A stretch of 64,000 bases of DNA from Bryobacterales bacterium (GCA_022823865.1 JAJEHF010000204.1:1-64000); one strand, 5' to 3'. Shown: positions 29,419 through 38,201, counted from the first letter of the stretch. Notes: generated by a model from the letters alone, not told the origin. Program-made: numbers and translations.

Positions 29419-30144
29419 TCACTCGTTCGGGACGAGGCGGCCGTCCTTCAGCGTCAAGACACGATCCGTTACCGCCGCCGCCTCCAAGCTGTGAGTGGCC
29501 ATGATGATCGTGGTCTGAAGCTCGGCGTTCACCAAGCGAAAGACCCGCAAGACCGTATCGGCGCTCTCGGAATCTAGGTTTCCGGTGGGCTCGTCTGCGA
29601 GCAGCAGCGAGGGCCTTGCGACCATAGCGCGAGCGATCGCGACCCGCTGCATCTGACCGCCGGACAACTGGTGCGGGAACCGTCCGCCCAGATCGGCCAG
29701 ATCCACAAGCTCCAGCGTTTCCTCGGCCCTTGGGCGCGGGCGCCGCTCGCCCGCTAGCTGCAAAGGGATCTCAATGTTCTCCAGCACGCTCAGCGTCGGG
29801 AACAGATGGAAGAACTGAAACACGAAGCCGACATGCTCACGCCGGATCCTCGTTAGCGCTTCATCACTCAAGCTCGTTGTCTGGATTCCATTGACTAGAA
29901 CAGTGCCAGAAGTCGGAATGTCTACTGCACCGGCCAGATTCAAGAAGCTGCTCTTGCCCGAGCCGCTGCGTCCGACCAGCGCGACGAATTCGCCACGGGC
30001 TACACTCACTGTGACCCCGGAGACGGCTGCCACCGCTTGCTCCGCGGAGCAATAGACTTTGGACACGTCTAGGAACCGGAGCACCGGCGGCAACGCACTG
30101 GCGGCCGGCTCAGCCAGCCCGCCCGCTGGGGCAATCTGAGGCAC
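29419..30144 (-). CDS. ABC transporter ATP-binding protein, LolD/MacB type
   Basis: A 241-residue ATPase. Walker A is GRSGSGKSS (about residues 58-66), the Q-loop is FVFQFFHLFPT, the signature is LSGGQMQRVAIARAM, Walker B is LLLADEP followed by TGNLDS, and the H-loop is IMATHS. The sequence is typical of the LolD/MacB/FtsE group that partners with FtsX-like permeases for lipoprotein release or export. No permease gene lies next to it, so it must work with a partner encoded elsewhere. Translation starts at GTG; a -10-like TACGAT lies eight bases upstream and no ribosome site is seen. The 190 bases between its end and putA hold nothing recognised. Confidence 0.92.
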   Translation of the reverse strand: MPQIAPAGGLAEPAASALPPVLRFLDVSKVYCSAEQAVAAVSGVTVSVARGEFVALVGRSGSGKSSFLNLAGAVDIPTSGTVLVNGIQTTSLSDEALTRIRREHVGFVFQFFHLFPTLSVLENIEIPLQLAGERRPRPRAEETLELVDLADLGGRFPHQLSGGQMQRVAIARAMVARPSLLLADEPTGNLDSESADTVLRVFRLVNAELQTTIIMATHSLEAAAVTDRVLTLKDGRLVPNE

Positions 30145-30152
30145 TAAGGCCC

Positions 30153-30158
30153 ATCGTA
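30153..30158 (-). promoter_or_regulatory. -10-like hexamer TACGAT before the ABC ATPase
   Basis: Eight bases separate it from the GTG start at 30144; no Shine-Dalgarno sequence. A leaderless transcript is suggested. Confidence 0.4.
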
Positions 30159-30283
30159 GTGCACATGCGAGGGAGCCTGACGCGCAGGGAGCGAGTGCTT
30201 CGTGGCTGATCTCTGCAGATCCCCAGCGGCCAGGGCGCGGCGTGGCGGCCTACGGCAGGAAACCGGCTCCGTTGAAGCGGTGC

Positions 30284-30317
30284 CTTATTTTTAAGTTAAT
30301 TTTAGATTGAATATAAG
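30284..30317. promoter_or_regulatory. AT-rich patch in the divergent ABC/cytochrome interval
   Basis: About 34 bases that are more than 80% A or T (29 of 34 by my count), in sharp contrast to the surrounding GC-rich DNA. The ends form a small inverted repeat (CTTAT and ATAAG). It could be an UP element, a nucleoid-protein binding site or a regulatory site for the flanking divergent genes. No specific role can be read. Confidence 0.35.
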
Positions 30318-30393
30318 ACCTCTCGGCAAGTCAATCTGGCATCTCCAGAAACCCTGCCGCGCGACCGACTTCGACCTGCGTCCGCCGAGATGT

Positions 30394-30399
30394 TAGATT
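30394..30399 (+). promoter_or_regulatory. -10-like hexamer TAGATT before the CXXCH protein
   Basis: It ends ten bases before the TTG at 30410. It would make a near-leaderless mRNA starting translation at that TTG and supports the form with a signal peptide. Confidence 0.35.
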
Positions 30400-30409
30400 C
30401 GAGTAGAAG

Positions 30410-31612
30410 TTGGCGCGAGCTCGCCTCATCGCAGTGCTTCTTGTGTTCCAAGGAGCAATCATGGCCGATGATCCGGTCTCCCGCCTCAACCAACGCCTCG
30501 ACGCCGGCCAGACCTCTCTGGAGTTCGAGTCGAACTGGGGCTATCTGCGCTCGCTGCTCGAGGAACTCGACGTGCCGCTCTCGTCGCAGCTGCTGGTGTT
30601 CTCGAAGACCAGTGCGCAGTTTCGCTGGATCAATCCACGGAATCCGCGGGCGATCTACTTCAACGATGACACCTATGTGGGGTGGGTGCCGGGAGCGCCA
30701 TTACTTGAAATCTCCACCGCGGTTCCCGGAGGCACGGCGGCGTTCTACACGCTTCGCCAGCAGCCGTCCGGCCGGCCGCGCCTGCTTCGGGACCATGGAT
30801 CCTGTCTGCAATGCCACGAGAGCCGGCGCACGCTCGGTGTGCCAGGACACCTCACGCGGTCCGTCTTTCCCGCCCGCGACGGCCTGCCGCACTTCCGCCA
30901 CGGCACGGTGGATACGGACCACACCACCTCGGTTTCAGAGCGCTGGGGCGGATGGTACGTCACCGGGTCGATCCCGCTAGCTCATCGCGGCAATGCCGTG
31001 GGCCCCGACGACAGCTTTTCCGAGTTTGCCGCCGGCTTGCTTGGCCGGCCCTACGAGCGTTTCTTCGAACCGGCAAGATATCCGACACCCCATAGCGATG
31101 TCGTCGCCCATTTGGTCCTGGCGCACCAGACGAGGGTCCATAACGCTATCGCGAGGGCCGGTCACGGGGCTCGGGCGGCGATGGCCTATCGGGCTGAGAT
31201 GGCAAGTCTCTTCGGCGATCCGTCCGCGTCCCTGCTGGCGTCGGTCAAACGCCGCATCGAGAGGCCCGCGGAACTGCTGCTTCGCGACCTGCTCCTCGCC
31301 GGGGAAGCTCGGCTACGGGGGCCCATCAGGGGTGACTCGGGTTTCGCCGAAGAATTTCAGTCGCGCGCCAGCCGCGACGGATCAGGGCCTTCGCTGCGCG
31401 AGCTCGAGCTCGAATCCCGCCTGCTCCGCCACTCTTGCAGCTACCTGATTCGCTCCCCAGCGTTCACTGCGCTGCCCGAGCGTGTGCGGCGCTACGTCTC
31501 ACGTCGTATCGCGGAGATTCTCGACGGCACCGACGAATCGGGTGACTTCGGGCACATTGGGGCCGCCCAGCGCACTTCCCTGCGGGCCGTGCTCAAGTCG
31601 CTGCCACGCTGA
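30410..31612 (+). CDS. Exported protein with one CXXCH haem-binding motif
   Basis: A 400-residue protein I do not recognise as a characterised family. A single c-type haem motif, CLQCH, is at residues 132-136. The stretch before it (SLLEELDVPLSSQLLVFS, then FNDDTYVGWVPGAPLLEI) looks well folded and conserved in style. The start is ambiguous. TTG at 30410 gives a proper signal peptide (ARARLIAVLLVFQGAIMA) as covalent haem attachment requires. ATG at 30461 has a perfect AGGAG site but would remove the signal and leave the protein in the cytoplasm. I keep the TTG. The role is probably electron transfer or a haem enzyme in the periplasm; this is inferred only from the motif. Confidence 0.75.
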   Translation: MARARLIAVLLVFQGAIMADDPVSRLNQRLDAGQTSLEFESNWGYLRSLLEELDVPLSSQLLVFSKTSAQFRWINPRNPRAIYFNDDTYVGWVPGAPLLEISTAVPGGTAAFYTLRQQPSGRPRLLRDHGSCLQCHESRRTLGVPGHLTRSVFPARDGLPHFRHGTVDTDHTTSVSERWGGWYVTGSIPLAHRGNAVGPDDSFSEFAAGLLGRPYERFFEPARYPTPHSDVVAHLVLAHQTRVHNAIARAGHGARAAMAYRAEMASLFGDPSASLLASVKRRIERPAELLLRDLLLAGEARLRGPIRGDSGFAEEFQSRASRDGSGPSLRELELESRLLRHSCSYLIRSPAFTALPERVRRYVSRRIAEILDGTDESGDFGHIGAAQRTSLRAVLKSLPR

Positions 31613-31639
31613 TTGGCGTATCAGCGTGGCCCGAGCCGC

Positions 31640-32956
31640 TCAGACCTCCTCGGGCACAACCCAGGGGGCGCGGTAGTCGCGTTTCAGCAGCGTGTTGGCG
31701 CCAAAGTTTCCGACAAACCTCTCGGTCTCTGGATCGAACAGCAGTTTGTCGCCGGTCCGGTACGAGATGTTTGCCAAATGGCACAGCGCGGCCGAGAGAT
31801 GCCCCTCCAGCACGTCGCAGTTCAGGTCGCTGACACGCCGGCTCAGCGCTGCCTTGCGAAAGTTCTCGAAATGCAGCCCGGTGGTGTCGCCTCCCGATGC
31901 CGCCCGGCGCGGACCGGGCACCCGCTTCTCTCCCAAGTACGTCTGGTAGCCCCGGCCGGAGACTGTCAGGAATCCGTCACTGCCGAAGAACAATACGCCG
32001 ATCGTGTGGCTGCCTCCCCCTGAGTCTTCCAAGAGCCGGCACTCCCCACCCGTGACGAGCCCGCGCACTTCGAATTGCAGCATGCGGCCGCCATAGTCGA
32101 AGGTGGCGTGCTGGGTGTTGGGCGTCTCCTGATCGTCGTCGTAGACGAAGTGGCCGCCTGCCGAGAACACGTGCTCGGGCAGGTGGTCGATTCCGAGACC
32201 CCAGCGGGCAACATCCATCTCGTGCACGCCTTGGTTGCCAATGTCGCCATTGCCGAACGCCCAGTGCCAGTGCCAGTTGTAGTGGAAGCGATTCTGCTTG
32301 AACTCGTACGGCTGGGCCGGGCCCAGCCAGATGTCGTAGTCCACGCCAGGAGGCACGGCGCTCACCGCTGTTGATCCGATGGACTTGCGCCGCTTGAAGC
32401 ACAGCCCCTTGGCCATGTACACCTCGCCGATCACACCCTCGCGCAGGCGCTGAATGGCCTCGATCTTGAACGGAGTAGAACGGGACTGCTGGCCGACTTG
32501 GACGATGCGCTTGTACTTTCGCGCAGCCTCCACCATCTTGCGGCCCTCCCAGATGTTGTGGCTGGCGGGCTTCTCGCAGTAGACGTCCTTGCCCGCTTGG
32601 ACGGCCCAGATCGTGGAGAGCGCGTGCCAATGGTTGGTCGTCGCAATGGTGACTACGTCGATCTCCTTGTCCGCCAGCATGTCGCGCAAGTCGCGGTACT
32701 CCTTGGGAGCCTCCTGCTGGTGCTGCTTGGTGTAGGCCGCGGCCTTCTCAGCAACCGATTGATCGATGTCGACAACTGCCGCGACATGCATCCCCGGATT
32801 CGCGGCGGCGGCGCGAATGTGCGACTTGCCACGCCCGTTCACGCCGACGACCGCTGTGTTGAGCCGGTCGTTCGCCCCGAGCACGCGCGAATACTGCGCC
32901 GCCGTCATCGTGGCTACCGTAGAGCCGGTAGCTGTGAGGAATTTCCTTCGATCCAT
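31640..32956 (-). CDS. Gfo/Idh/MocA oxidoreductase, Tat-exported (copy 1)
   Basis: A 438-residue NAD(P)-dependent sugar dehydrogenase-like protein. It starts with a Tat signal (MDRRKFLTATGSTVA), then the Rossmann motif VGVNGRGKSH, and the family motif CEKPASHNIWEGRKMVEAA near residue 125, whose lysine contacts substrate or cofactor. The C-terminal domain is the usual alpha/beta fold (WHWHWAFGNGDIGNQGVHEMD). Exported members of this family are numerous in Acidobacteriota and Planctomycetota and are thought to act on sugars. A ribosome site (AAGGGG) precedes the ATG, and TACAAT about 35 bases upstream may be the -10. A second, distinct member lies at 43216. Confidence 0.9.
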   Translation of the reverse strand: MDRRKFLTATGSTVATMTAAQYSRVLGANDRLNTAVVGVNGRGKSHIRAAAANPGMHVAAVVDIDQSVAEKAAAYTKQHQQEAPKEYRDLRDMLADKEIDVVTIATTNHWHALSTIWAVQAGKDVYCEKPASHNIWEGRKMVEAARKYKRIVQVGQQSRSTPFKIEAIQRLREGVIGEVYMAKGLCFKRRKSIGSTAVSAVPPGVDYDIWLGPAQPYEFKQNRFHYNWHWHWAFGNGDIGNQGVHEMDVARWGLGIDHLPEHVFSAGGHFVYDDDQETPNTQHATFDYGGRMLQFEVRGLVTGGECRLLEDSGGGSHTIGVLFFGSDGFLTVSGRGYQTYLGEKRVPGPRRAASGGDTTGLHFENFRKAALSRRVSDLNCDVLEGHLSAALCHLANISYRTGDKLLFDPETERFVGNFGANTLLKRDYRAPWVVPEEV

Positions 32957-33031
32957 GAGATCCCCTTTGGATTCAAAATCCGCCCTTGATTGTAGGCTAC
33001 CGCTGCGACACAGGGGCTGCTGCTCGGTCGC

Positions 33032-33475
33032 TCAGCCCAGCGGCACTTCGAAGTACTCCAGCGCCCACTCCCGCATGAAGCGGACTCGCTCGGGGCGGAT
33101 CCGGTAGAGCATGAATTCGGGATTGTCGATCGAGCCGAGGAAATTGCGCAGCAGCGGGTAGCCGTCCCAGATCTCTCGGCGCACGGCCGCGTCGGTGACC
33201 AGCTCTGCCCTGCCCTCGATCCGGACTTGGTCGTGGCTCTCGTCGAGATAGCAGAGTTCTACTGCCGGATTCGCCGCCAGCTCGGCTGTCTTGTCGGAAC
33301 TTCGCAGCGAGGCCACGTAAACGGTGAAGCCATCGACGGCGGCGGGGGACACCGGCCGGACTTTCGGGCGCGTTCCGGATACGCTCGCGAGCATCGGAAA
33401 CGGCGCCCGCGACATCGTTGCTTGGGCCAGTTCTAGCAATCGGCCCGTGTCCACCGGCGCTGGCTGGGGTCTCAT
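33032..33475 (-). CDS. Pyridoxamine 5'-phosphate oxidase-like flavoprotein
   Basis: A 147-residue split-barrel protein of the PNPOx-like superfamily. The core is FPMLASVSGTRPKVRPVSP, then VYVASLRSSDKTAELAANP, VELCYLDESHDQVRIEGRAEL and the C-terminal YRIRPERVRFM. Such proteins bind FMN or F420; which one cannot be decided. Given its size and the general-stress-protein-like pattern, a flavin reductase or haem-related role is possible. It diverges from the nucleoside transporter with 71 bases between start codons. A -10-like TAGACT lies six bases from the ATG and no ribosome site is present. Confidence 0.85.
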   Translation of the reverse strand: MRPQPAPVDTGRLLELAQATMSRAPFPMLASVSGTRPKVRPVSPAAVDGFTVYVASLRSSDKTAELAANPAVELCYLDESHDQVRIEGRAELVTDAAVRREIWDGYPLLRNFLGSIDNPEFMLYRIRPERVRFMREWALEYFEVPLG

Positions 33476-33481
33476 GCTGGT

Positions 33482-33487
33482 AGTCTA
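33482..33487 (-). promoter_or_regulatory. -10-like hexamer TAGACT before the PNPOx-like gene
   Basis: Six bases separate it from the ATG at 33475, which fits a leaderless mRNA. Confidence 0.42.
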
Positions 33488-33529
33488 GCGGCCCTTTCCA
33501 GGCCCGCCATGACTCCCTCGACGGGCGAC

Positions 33530-33535
33530 TACAAT
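33530..33535 (+). promoter_or_regulatory. -10-like hexamer TACAAT before the nucleoside transporter
   Basis: Eleven bases separate it from the ATG at 33547. The leader would be about five bases and holds no Shine-Dalgarno sequence. Confidence 0.42.
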
Positions 33536-33546
33536 GGGTTGCTCGA

Positions 33547-34773
33547 ATGGGCGTGCTCGGGATCCTTTTCGCCATCGCCGTGGCGTATGCGCTGTCTTCG
33601 GCCCGGGCCGCCGTCCGATGGCGGACCGTCGCATGGGGCCTCGGGTTGCAGCTCCTGTTCGCCGTGCTGGTTCTGCGAACGCCAATAGGCCGCTTGTTCG
33701 AAGCGTTCGGGCGAGGCTTCAACCGCTTCGTGTTGCTGGCCGAAGAAGGCACTGGCCTCGTGTTCGGCGACTTGGGCAGGTCCGAAAACGGCGTCATTCT
33801 CGCGTTTCAGATCCTGCCCTTGATCATTGTGGTCTCGTGCATCTCGGCGGTGCTCTACCACCTTGGCATCATGCAGAAGCTCGTCGCCGGCCTAGCGTTC
33901 GTGATGCAAAGGGGCATGCGGGCTAGCGGGGCGGAATCCCTGAATGTGGCCGCGAATTTGTTCTTGGGGCAGGCGGAAGCGCCCCTCACCATCCGCCCCT
34001 ACTTGGACAAGATGACTCGCTCGGAATTGATGACGGTCATGACCAGCGGCATGGCCACCGTATCCGGGGCCATTCTAGTCGCATACGTTCAGATTGGCGG
34101 GGCCCGGGCCGAGAATCTGGTCACGGCTGTGGTGATGACCGCGCCGGCATGCATCATGCTGGCCAAGATCTTCGAGCCGGAGAAGGGCGAGCCGGTGACT
34201 ATGGGCAGGATTCCCAAGCAAGCCTCCACAGCGGACAGCAATGTCGTCGACGCTGCCGCGCGAGGCACCAGCGAGGGATTGCAGGTCGCGCTGCAAGTCG
34301 GGGCCATGGTCATCGCATTCGTGGCCCTGATCGCCATCGTGAACGGCATTCTGGCGGGCCTGCACGGGATGCTTGGCTGGAGGTGGCTGCCAGCAAGCAT
34401 CCAGGCTATTCTCGGCCCGATCTTCGCTCCCGTGGCATGGATGATCGGCGTCCCTTGGGAGGACGCTTCCACCGTTGGCAACCTCCTCGGCACGCGCATG
34501 GTCCTGAACGAGTTGATCAGCTTCGCGGAACTGGCCGACATCAAGGACAGCTTGCAACCGCATTCTTTCTTCGTGGCCAACTATGCACTGTGCGGCTTCG
34601 CCAATGTCGGCTCGGTCGGCATCCTGATCGGAGCGTTGGGTGCCATGCTCCCGGAACGGAGACTCGAGCTGGCCGCCCTCGGGATGCGCGCCATGTTGGC
34701 GTCGACTCTTTCGAACTTCATGACGGCCTCAGTAGCGGGCCTGATCGCTCTGACGCCTATCCTTGAATCCTAG
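33547..34773 (+). CDS. Concentrative nucleoside transporter (NupC/CNT family)
   Basis: An inner-membrane transporter of 408 residues, the length expected for bacterial CNT proteins that import nucleosides with H+ or Na+. Conserved segments are FAFQILPLIIVVS-like sequence near residue 90, the core motif SLNVAANLFLGQAEAPLTI near 138-156, MTSGMATVSGAILVAY near 165, and late ANYALCGFANVGSVGI with LTPILES at the end. It starts without a ribosome site just after a -10-like hexamer. PlsY follows after eight bases and is probably co-transcribed. Confidence 0.93.
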   Translation: MGVLGILFAIAVAYALSSARAAVRWRTVAWGLGLQLLFAVLVLRTPIGRLFEAFGRGFNRFVLLAEEGTGLVFGDLGRSENGVILAFQILPLIIVVSCISAVLYHLGIMQKLVAGLAFVMQRGMRASGAESLNVAANLFLGQAEAPLTIRPYLDKMTRSELMTVMTSGMATVSGAILVAYVQIGGARAENLVTAVVMTAPACIMLAKIFEPEKGEPVTMGRIPKQASTADSNVVDAAARGTSEGLQVALQVGAMVIAFVALIAIVNGILAGLHGMLGWRWLPASIQAILGPIFAPVAWMIGVPWEDASTVGNLLGTRMVLNELISFAELADIKDSLQPHSFFVANYALCGFANVGSVGILIGALGAMLPERRLELAALGMRAMLASTLSNFMTASVAGLIALTPILES

Positions 34774-34781
34774 TACCTGCC

Positions 34782-35369
34782 ATGCTCGACACCCAGTTGA
34801 TTCTCAAACTCGTCGCGAGCTTCGCGATCGGTTCGATCCCATTTGCTGTCATCGCGATGTGGGGTTCGGGAAGGAGCATTCGCGACATCGGATCCGGCAA
34901 CCCGGGCTTCAACAACGTGCTCCGATTCGACAAGCGGCGTGCCCTCGTCGCGCTTATCGGAGATCTGGCCAAGGGCTTCGTTCCGATCTGGTTGTTCCAC
35001 GGGCCAGCAGACTACATCAACATAGCTTGGCTGTTCGGCATGGGAGCGGTCTTCGGTCACTGCTACTCGCCTTGGCTGCGGTTCCAAGGCGGCAAAGGCG
35101 TGGCCACGTCGGCCGGTGCGATGCTGGCGATGTATCCCGGCGTTGCGGCCCTGTCGCTGGCGTTCTTCGTGCCGGTCCGGGTGCTGGGGGGGCGGTTCAA
35201 GATCAAGGAGATCGGCGCATGGGCTTCGCTGCTGACTTGGGTGTTCTTCACTGTGGTGATCCACTTCCTGTCGGGAATGCCCCACACCAACTACGCGGCG
35301 CTGATGACGGTGTTCCTGATCTGGAGGCACAAATCGAACATCGGCAGGATGCTTGAACGCGGCACGTAG
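34782..35369 (+). CDS. plsY: Acyl-phosphate glycerol-3-phosphate acyltransferase
   Basis: A 195-residue integral membrane enzyme that transfers an acyl group from acyl phosphate to glycerol 3-phosphate, the first step of membrane phospholipid synthesis. The three family motifs are present: SGNPGFNN (usually SGNxGATN) near residue 37, GHCYSPWLRFQGGKGVAT near residues 89-106, and a C-terminal cytoplasmic segment (FLIWRHKSNIGRML). Five hydrophobic helices are expected. It follows the nucleoside transporter closely, with no functional link apparent. Confidence 0.92.
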   Translation: MLDTQLILKLVASFAIGSIPFAVIAMWGSGRSIRDIGSGNPGFNNVLRFDKRRALVALIGDLAKGFVPIWLFHGPADYINIAWLFGMGAVFGHCYSPWLRFQGGKGVATSAGAMLAMYPGVAALSLAFFVPVRVLGGRFKIKEIGAWASLLTWVFFTVVIHFLSGMPHTNYAALMTVFLIWRHKSNIGRMLERGT

Positions 35370-35756
35370 CGCTGACCGTTAGAGCCACTACGGCGACCGG
35401 CCTGTTGTCCGTTTAGAGAAGGCCGAGCGACCCGCTCCGAGCTGCCTTGCTTCGTCCGTCACGTTTGAAGAGATCTCTCAGCGCGCGGGCCTCCTCGTGA
35501 GCGAGGGATTCGGCTCCCGATTTGTTGCGAGGCTCCGCGGACGGGGTGATCGCTACTGCCATGAGCAATGGGGCTGCGCCCAAGTGGCCTTGGCCGCCAT
35601 CCTCGCCGGCCAACTCCGTCAATGCTCCGGAGAGTCCGGTACTCATTCCGGGGCGCCGCTTCGTCAAAGTGCGTGAACCGGGCGCCCATCGGATGGTCTC
35701 GGCCATCGAGCGTGTCGAATTGCTGGCGGGAGACGGTGCCAAGGAAGGAGCATGTC
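35370..35756. other. Gene-free interval
   Basis: About 390 bases between plsY and the thioredoxin-like gene. Open frames here lack any family signature. No RNA or clear terminator is recognised. Confidence 0.4.
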
Positions 35757-36776
35757 ATGGACGGAACACCCCGAATCCTGACCATCGGCGTTGCGCTGGG
35801 GCTCGTCTTCTGCCGGGGGGCAACTGCTGCGGGCCCCGTCGAGAGCGCAAGACCAACGGTCTACGCGAAGGGCCTCAGCGCTAGCATCGAAGGAGCGAGA
35901 CTGCGACCGGCTAGGCTCGTGTTCACGGACAGTCACCTAGTCGTCGATTTGAAGGGACACGGCTCGGAACGCTTCGACTACGAGACGATCCGATTCCAGC
36001 GGACTCGCACACCCGTGCAGTGGTCGTTGTTCGACAAGAAATACTGGCTTTCGACGCTCTCGGGAGCGCCCATGTTCTACCTGCTTGGCCCGTATTCCCT
36101 GGCGGGCTACCTCGGGGCAATTCATGTAGTGGAGCTGTCGAGCTGGCTTGCCAGTCGCGGCAAGCGACAGCAAATCGGCCTGCACTCCGACGATCAGCAC
36201 CGATGCTCGCAGTTGGCGCTTCCCCGCAACCCGAAATTGCGGAACGCGATACTCGACGAGTTCGCCCGTAGGTTCTCAGGGAAATTGCAGACCCGTCCGC
36301 CCGACACGTTCTCGCTGCCGGCACCAGAGCCTTATGCGGTTGCGGGCAACCAAGCGCCGGACTTCACGCTCACTGCATTGAATGGCATGGCCTGGAATCT
36401 GGCGCGAATGCGCGGAAGTGTCGTTCTTGTGAATTTCTGGGCGTCGTGGTGCGAGCCTTGCCGCCAGGAGCTACCGCAGCTGCAGCAGCTTTATGAGCGG
36501 CATTCCGACGACGGCTTCGTCGTGCTCGGGGTAAGCGACGAAGACCCAAGCAAGGCACGACAGTATCTGGAAGAGCACGGAATCAGCTACCCCTCGCTGC
36601 ACGATGGTACCGGAAGCGTCATGCAGAGCTACCAGGTCGGCGCGATTCCAACCAGTCTGATCATCGACCGGGACGGCCAACTGCTACAGCGAATGGAGGG
36701 CTACACGCCGACCAGCGCCTTCGAGAAGGCTCTCAGGCCGCTGCTAGCACGGACTTCGACAGAGTCCGAGCGCTGA
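35757..36776 (+). CDS. Exported TlpA-like thioredoxin-fold protein with a novel N-terminal region
   Basis: A 339-residue periplasmic protein. The ATG at 35757 follows AAGGAAGGAG at six bases and opens a signal peptide (ILTIGVALGLVFCRGATAA); the open frame reaches back to 35568 without coding character. Residues about 30-185 are an N-terminal region I cannot assign, with an invariant-looking hydrophobic centre (APMFYLLGPYSLAGYLGA). Residues 195-330 are a TlpA/AlkC redoxin domain: PDFTLTALNG, then FWASWCEPCRQELPQL with redox cysteines 232 and 235, and the cis-proline loop GAIPTSLIIDRDGQ. Such proteins reduce disulfides or cytochrome c cysteines in the periplasm. Confidence 0.87.
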   Translation: MDGTPRILTIGVALGLVFCRGATAAGPVESARPTVYAKGLSASIEGARLRPARLVFTDSHLVVDLKGHGSERFDYETIRFQRTRTPVQWSLFDKKYWLSTLSGAPMFYLLGPYSLAGYLGAIHVVELSSWLASRGKRQQIGLHSDDQHRCSQLALPRNPKLRNAILDEFARRFSGKLQTRPPDTFSLPAPEPYAVAGNQAPDFTLTALNGMAWNLARMRGSVVLVNFWASWCEPCRQELPQLQQLYERHSDDGFVVLGVSDEDPSKARQYLEEHGISYPSLHDGTGSVMQSYQVGAIPTSLIIDRDGQLLQRMEGYTPTSAFEKALRPLLARTSTESER

Positions 36777-36860
36777 CGAGCCGACAGCAAAAACCTGCTC
36801 GGAGGCCATCAGTCCAGGCCGCGGGGCCAACGAGCTGGACCCGTCACTGCCTCGGGCTCG

Positions 36861-38201
36861 CTAGCCCAGCACCGCTGCCGCGGAATCCGCCAGGATGCTG
36901 GCCATGCGGTCCAACTCGTCCTGCGTCGCTACGAACGGCGGCGCCAAGCAGAATACGTCGCCCCGCAATCGGCTGAAGAGGCCGCGCTTCTGGACCTCGG
37001 CGTTGATCCGTTCCCCGACCCGATCCGCCGGCTCGAACTCGGCCTTCGTCGCCCTGTCCCTGACGAACTCCACCGCGCACATCAAGCCCTTGCCTCGAAT
37101 CTCACCCACGTGTGGATGGCCACCCAATGCCGCCCGCAATTGAGTCAGGAGATACGCTCCCTTTTCTGCCGCCTGAGACGGAAGCCCCTCGCGCTGGAGG
37201 ATGTCGAGATTTCGCAACGCCACGGCGCAACCGACCGGATGCGCGCTGTAGGTGTATGCGTGCATCCACGGGGTATCACTCTCATCCAGGGCCTCCGCGA
37301 TCTTCTCGCTGCACCCGACCCCTCCGAAGGGGAAGTAGCCGGAAGTGATCGCCTTGGCGAATTGCATGATGTCGGGCTGCACTCCCCAATGCTCCAGCGC
37401 GAACCACTTGCCCGTGCGCCCGAACCCGGTGATGACCTCGTCTGCGACGAAGAGCACGTCGTACTTGTCGCAGATCTGGCGGATACGGGGGAAGTAGTCG
37501 TCCTGAGGGACGATCACTCCGCCAGCCCCTTGGACGGGCTCGGCCAAGAACATAGCGACTGTGTCGGGCCCCTCGCGCAGGATGGCCCGCTCCAGTTCGT
37601 TGGCAGCCGCGACACCTTGGCTGGAGCCGGCTGGTGCCTCGTAGCGATACGGGTATGGCGACGGGATATGCACGAAGCCGGGCACGCGCGGCTCGAACTG
37701 CGGCCAGTACCCCGAAATGCCCGTGGCGCTCATCGCAGCCAAGGTCACTCCGTGATAGCCCCACTGACGCGAAATCACTTTCGTCTTGTGGGGGTAGCCT
37801 CTGATCTTCCAATACGAGCGCGCCAGCTTGAAGCTCGTTTCGCTGGCTTCCCCGCCCCCGGAGGTGAAGAAGAATCGCGAGATCGACGGGTACGTCAGGT
37901 CGGCGAGCCGCGCCGCCAGCTCGATCGCTCGCTCGTTCGAACTTCCGGCATAGCCGGAGCAATAGGCCAACTCGCTCATCTGCCGCTGGGCGGCCTCGGC
38001 CAATTCTGTCCTGCCGTGGCCAGCGACCACGTTCCACAGCCCTGACAGCCCGTCAAGGTACCCGCGCCCGTCGGCGTCGTAGATGAGAGCTCCTCGGCCG
38101 CGGACCCAGACATGTCCGCCGCTGTGGATCCTTCGACTGTGCAGCGGGTGGACCAGGTGGTCGAGGTCTTGCGTCAGCAGTGCTGGCTTGATGTCACCCA
38201 T
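36861..38201 (-). CDS. Class III (omega) pyridoxal-phosphate aminotransferase
   Basis: A 446-residue PLP enzyme of the aspartate aminotransferase superfamily, class III. The start at 38201 is chosen because AAGGGAGGCTC lies immediately upstream; the frame is open to 38276. Key motifs are SGGGEASETSFKLARSYW (PLP phosphate region), QWGYHGVTLAAMS, FVADEVITGFGRTGKWFA (aspartate that binds the PLP ring) and the lysine in QFAKAITSGYFPFGG (Schiff base). YTYSAHPVGCAVA is the late substrate-site motif. The pattern fits omega-amino acid:pyruvate or related transaminases; the amino donor is not determinable. It is separated from the DUF3604 gene by 94 bases on the same strand. Confidence 0.92.
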   Translation of the reverse strand: MGDIKPALLTQDLDHLVHPLHSRRIHSGGHVWVRGRGALIYDADGRGYLDGLSGLWNVVAGHGRTELAEAAQRQMSELAYCSGYAGSSNERAIELAARLADLTYPSISRFFFTSGGGEASETSFKLARSYWKIRGYPHKTKVISRQWGYHGVTLAAMSATGISGYWPQFEPRVPGFVHIPSPYPYRYEAPAGSSQGVAAANELERAILREGPDTVAMFLAEPVQGAGGVIVPQDDYFPRIRQICDKYDVLFVADEVITGFGRTGKWFALEHWGVQPDIMQFAKAITSGYFPFGGVGCSEKIAEALDESDTPWMHAYTYSAHPVGCAVALRNLDILQREGLPSQAAEKGAYLLTQLRAALGGHPHVGEIRGKGLMCAVEFVRDRATKAEFEPADRVGERINAEVQKRGLFSRLRGDVFCLAPPFVATQDELDRMASILADSAAAVLG

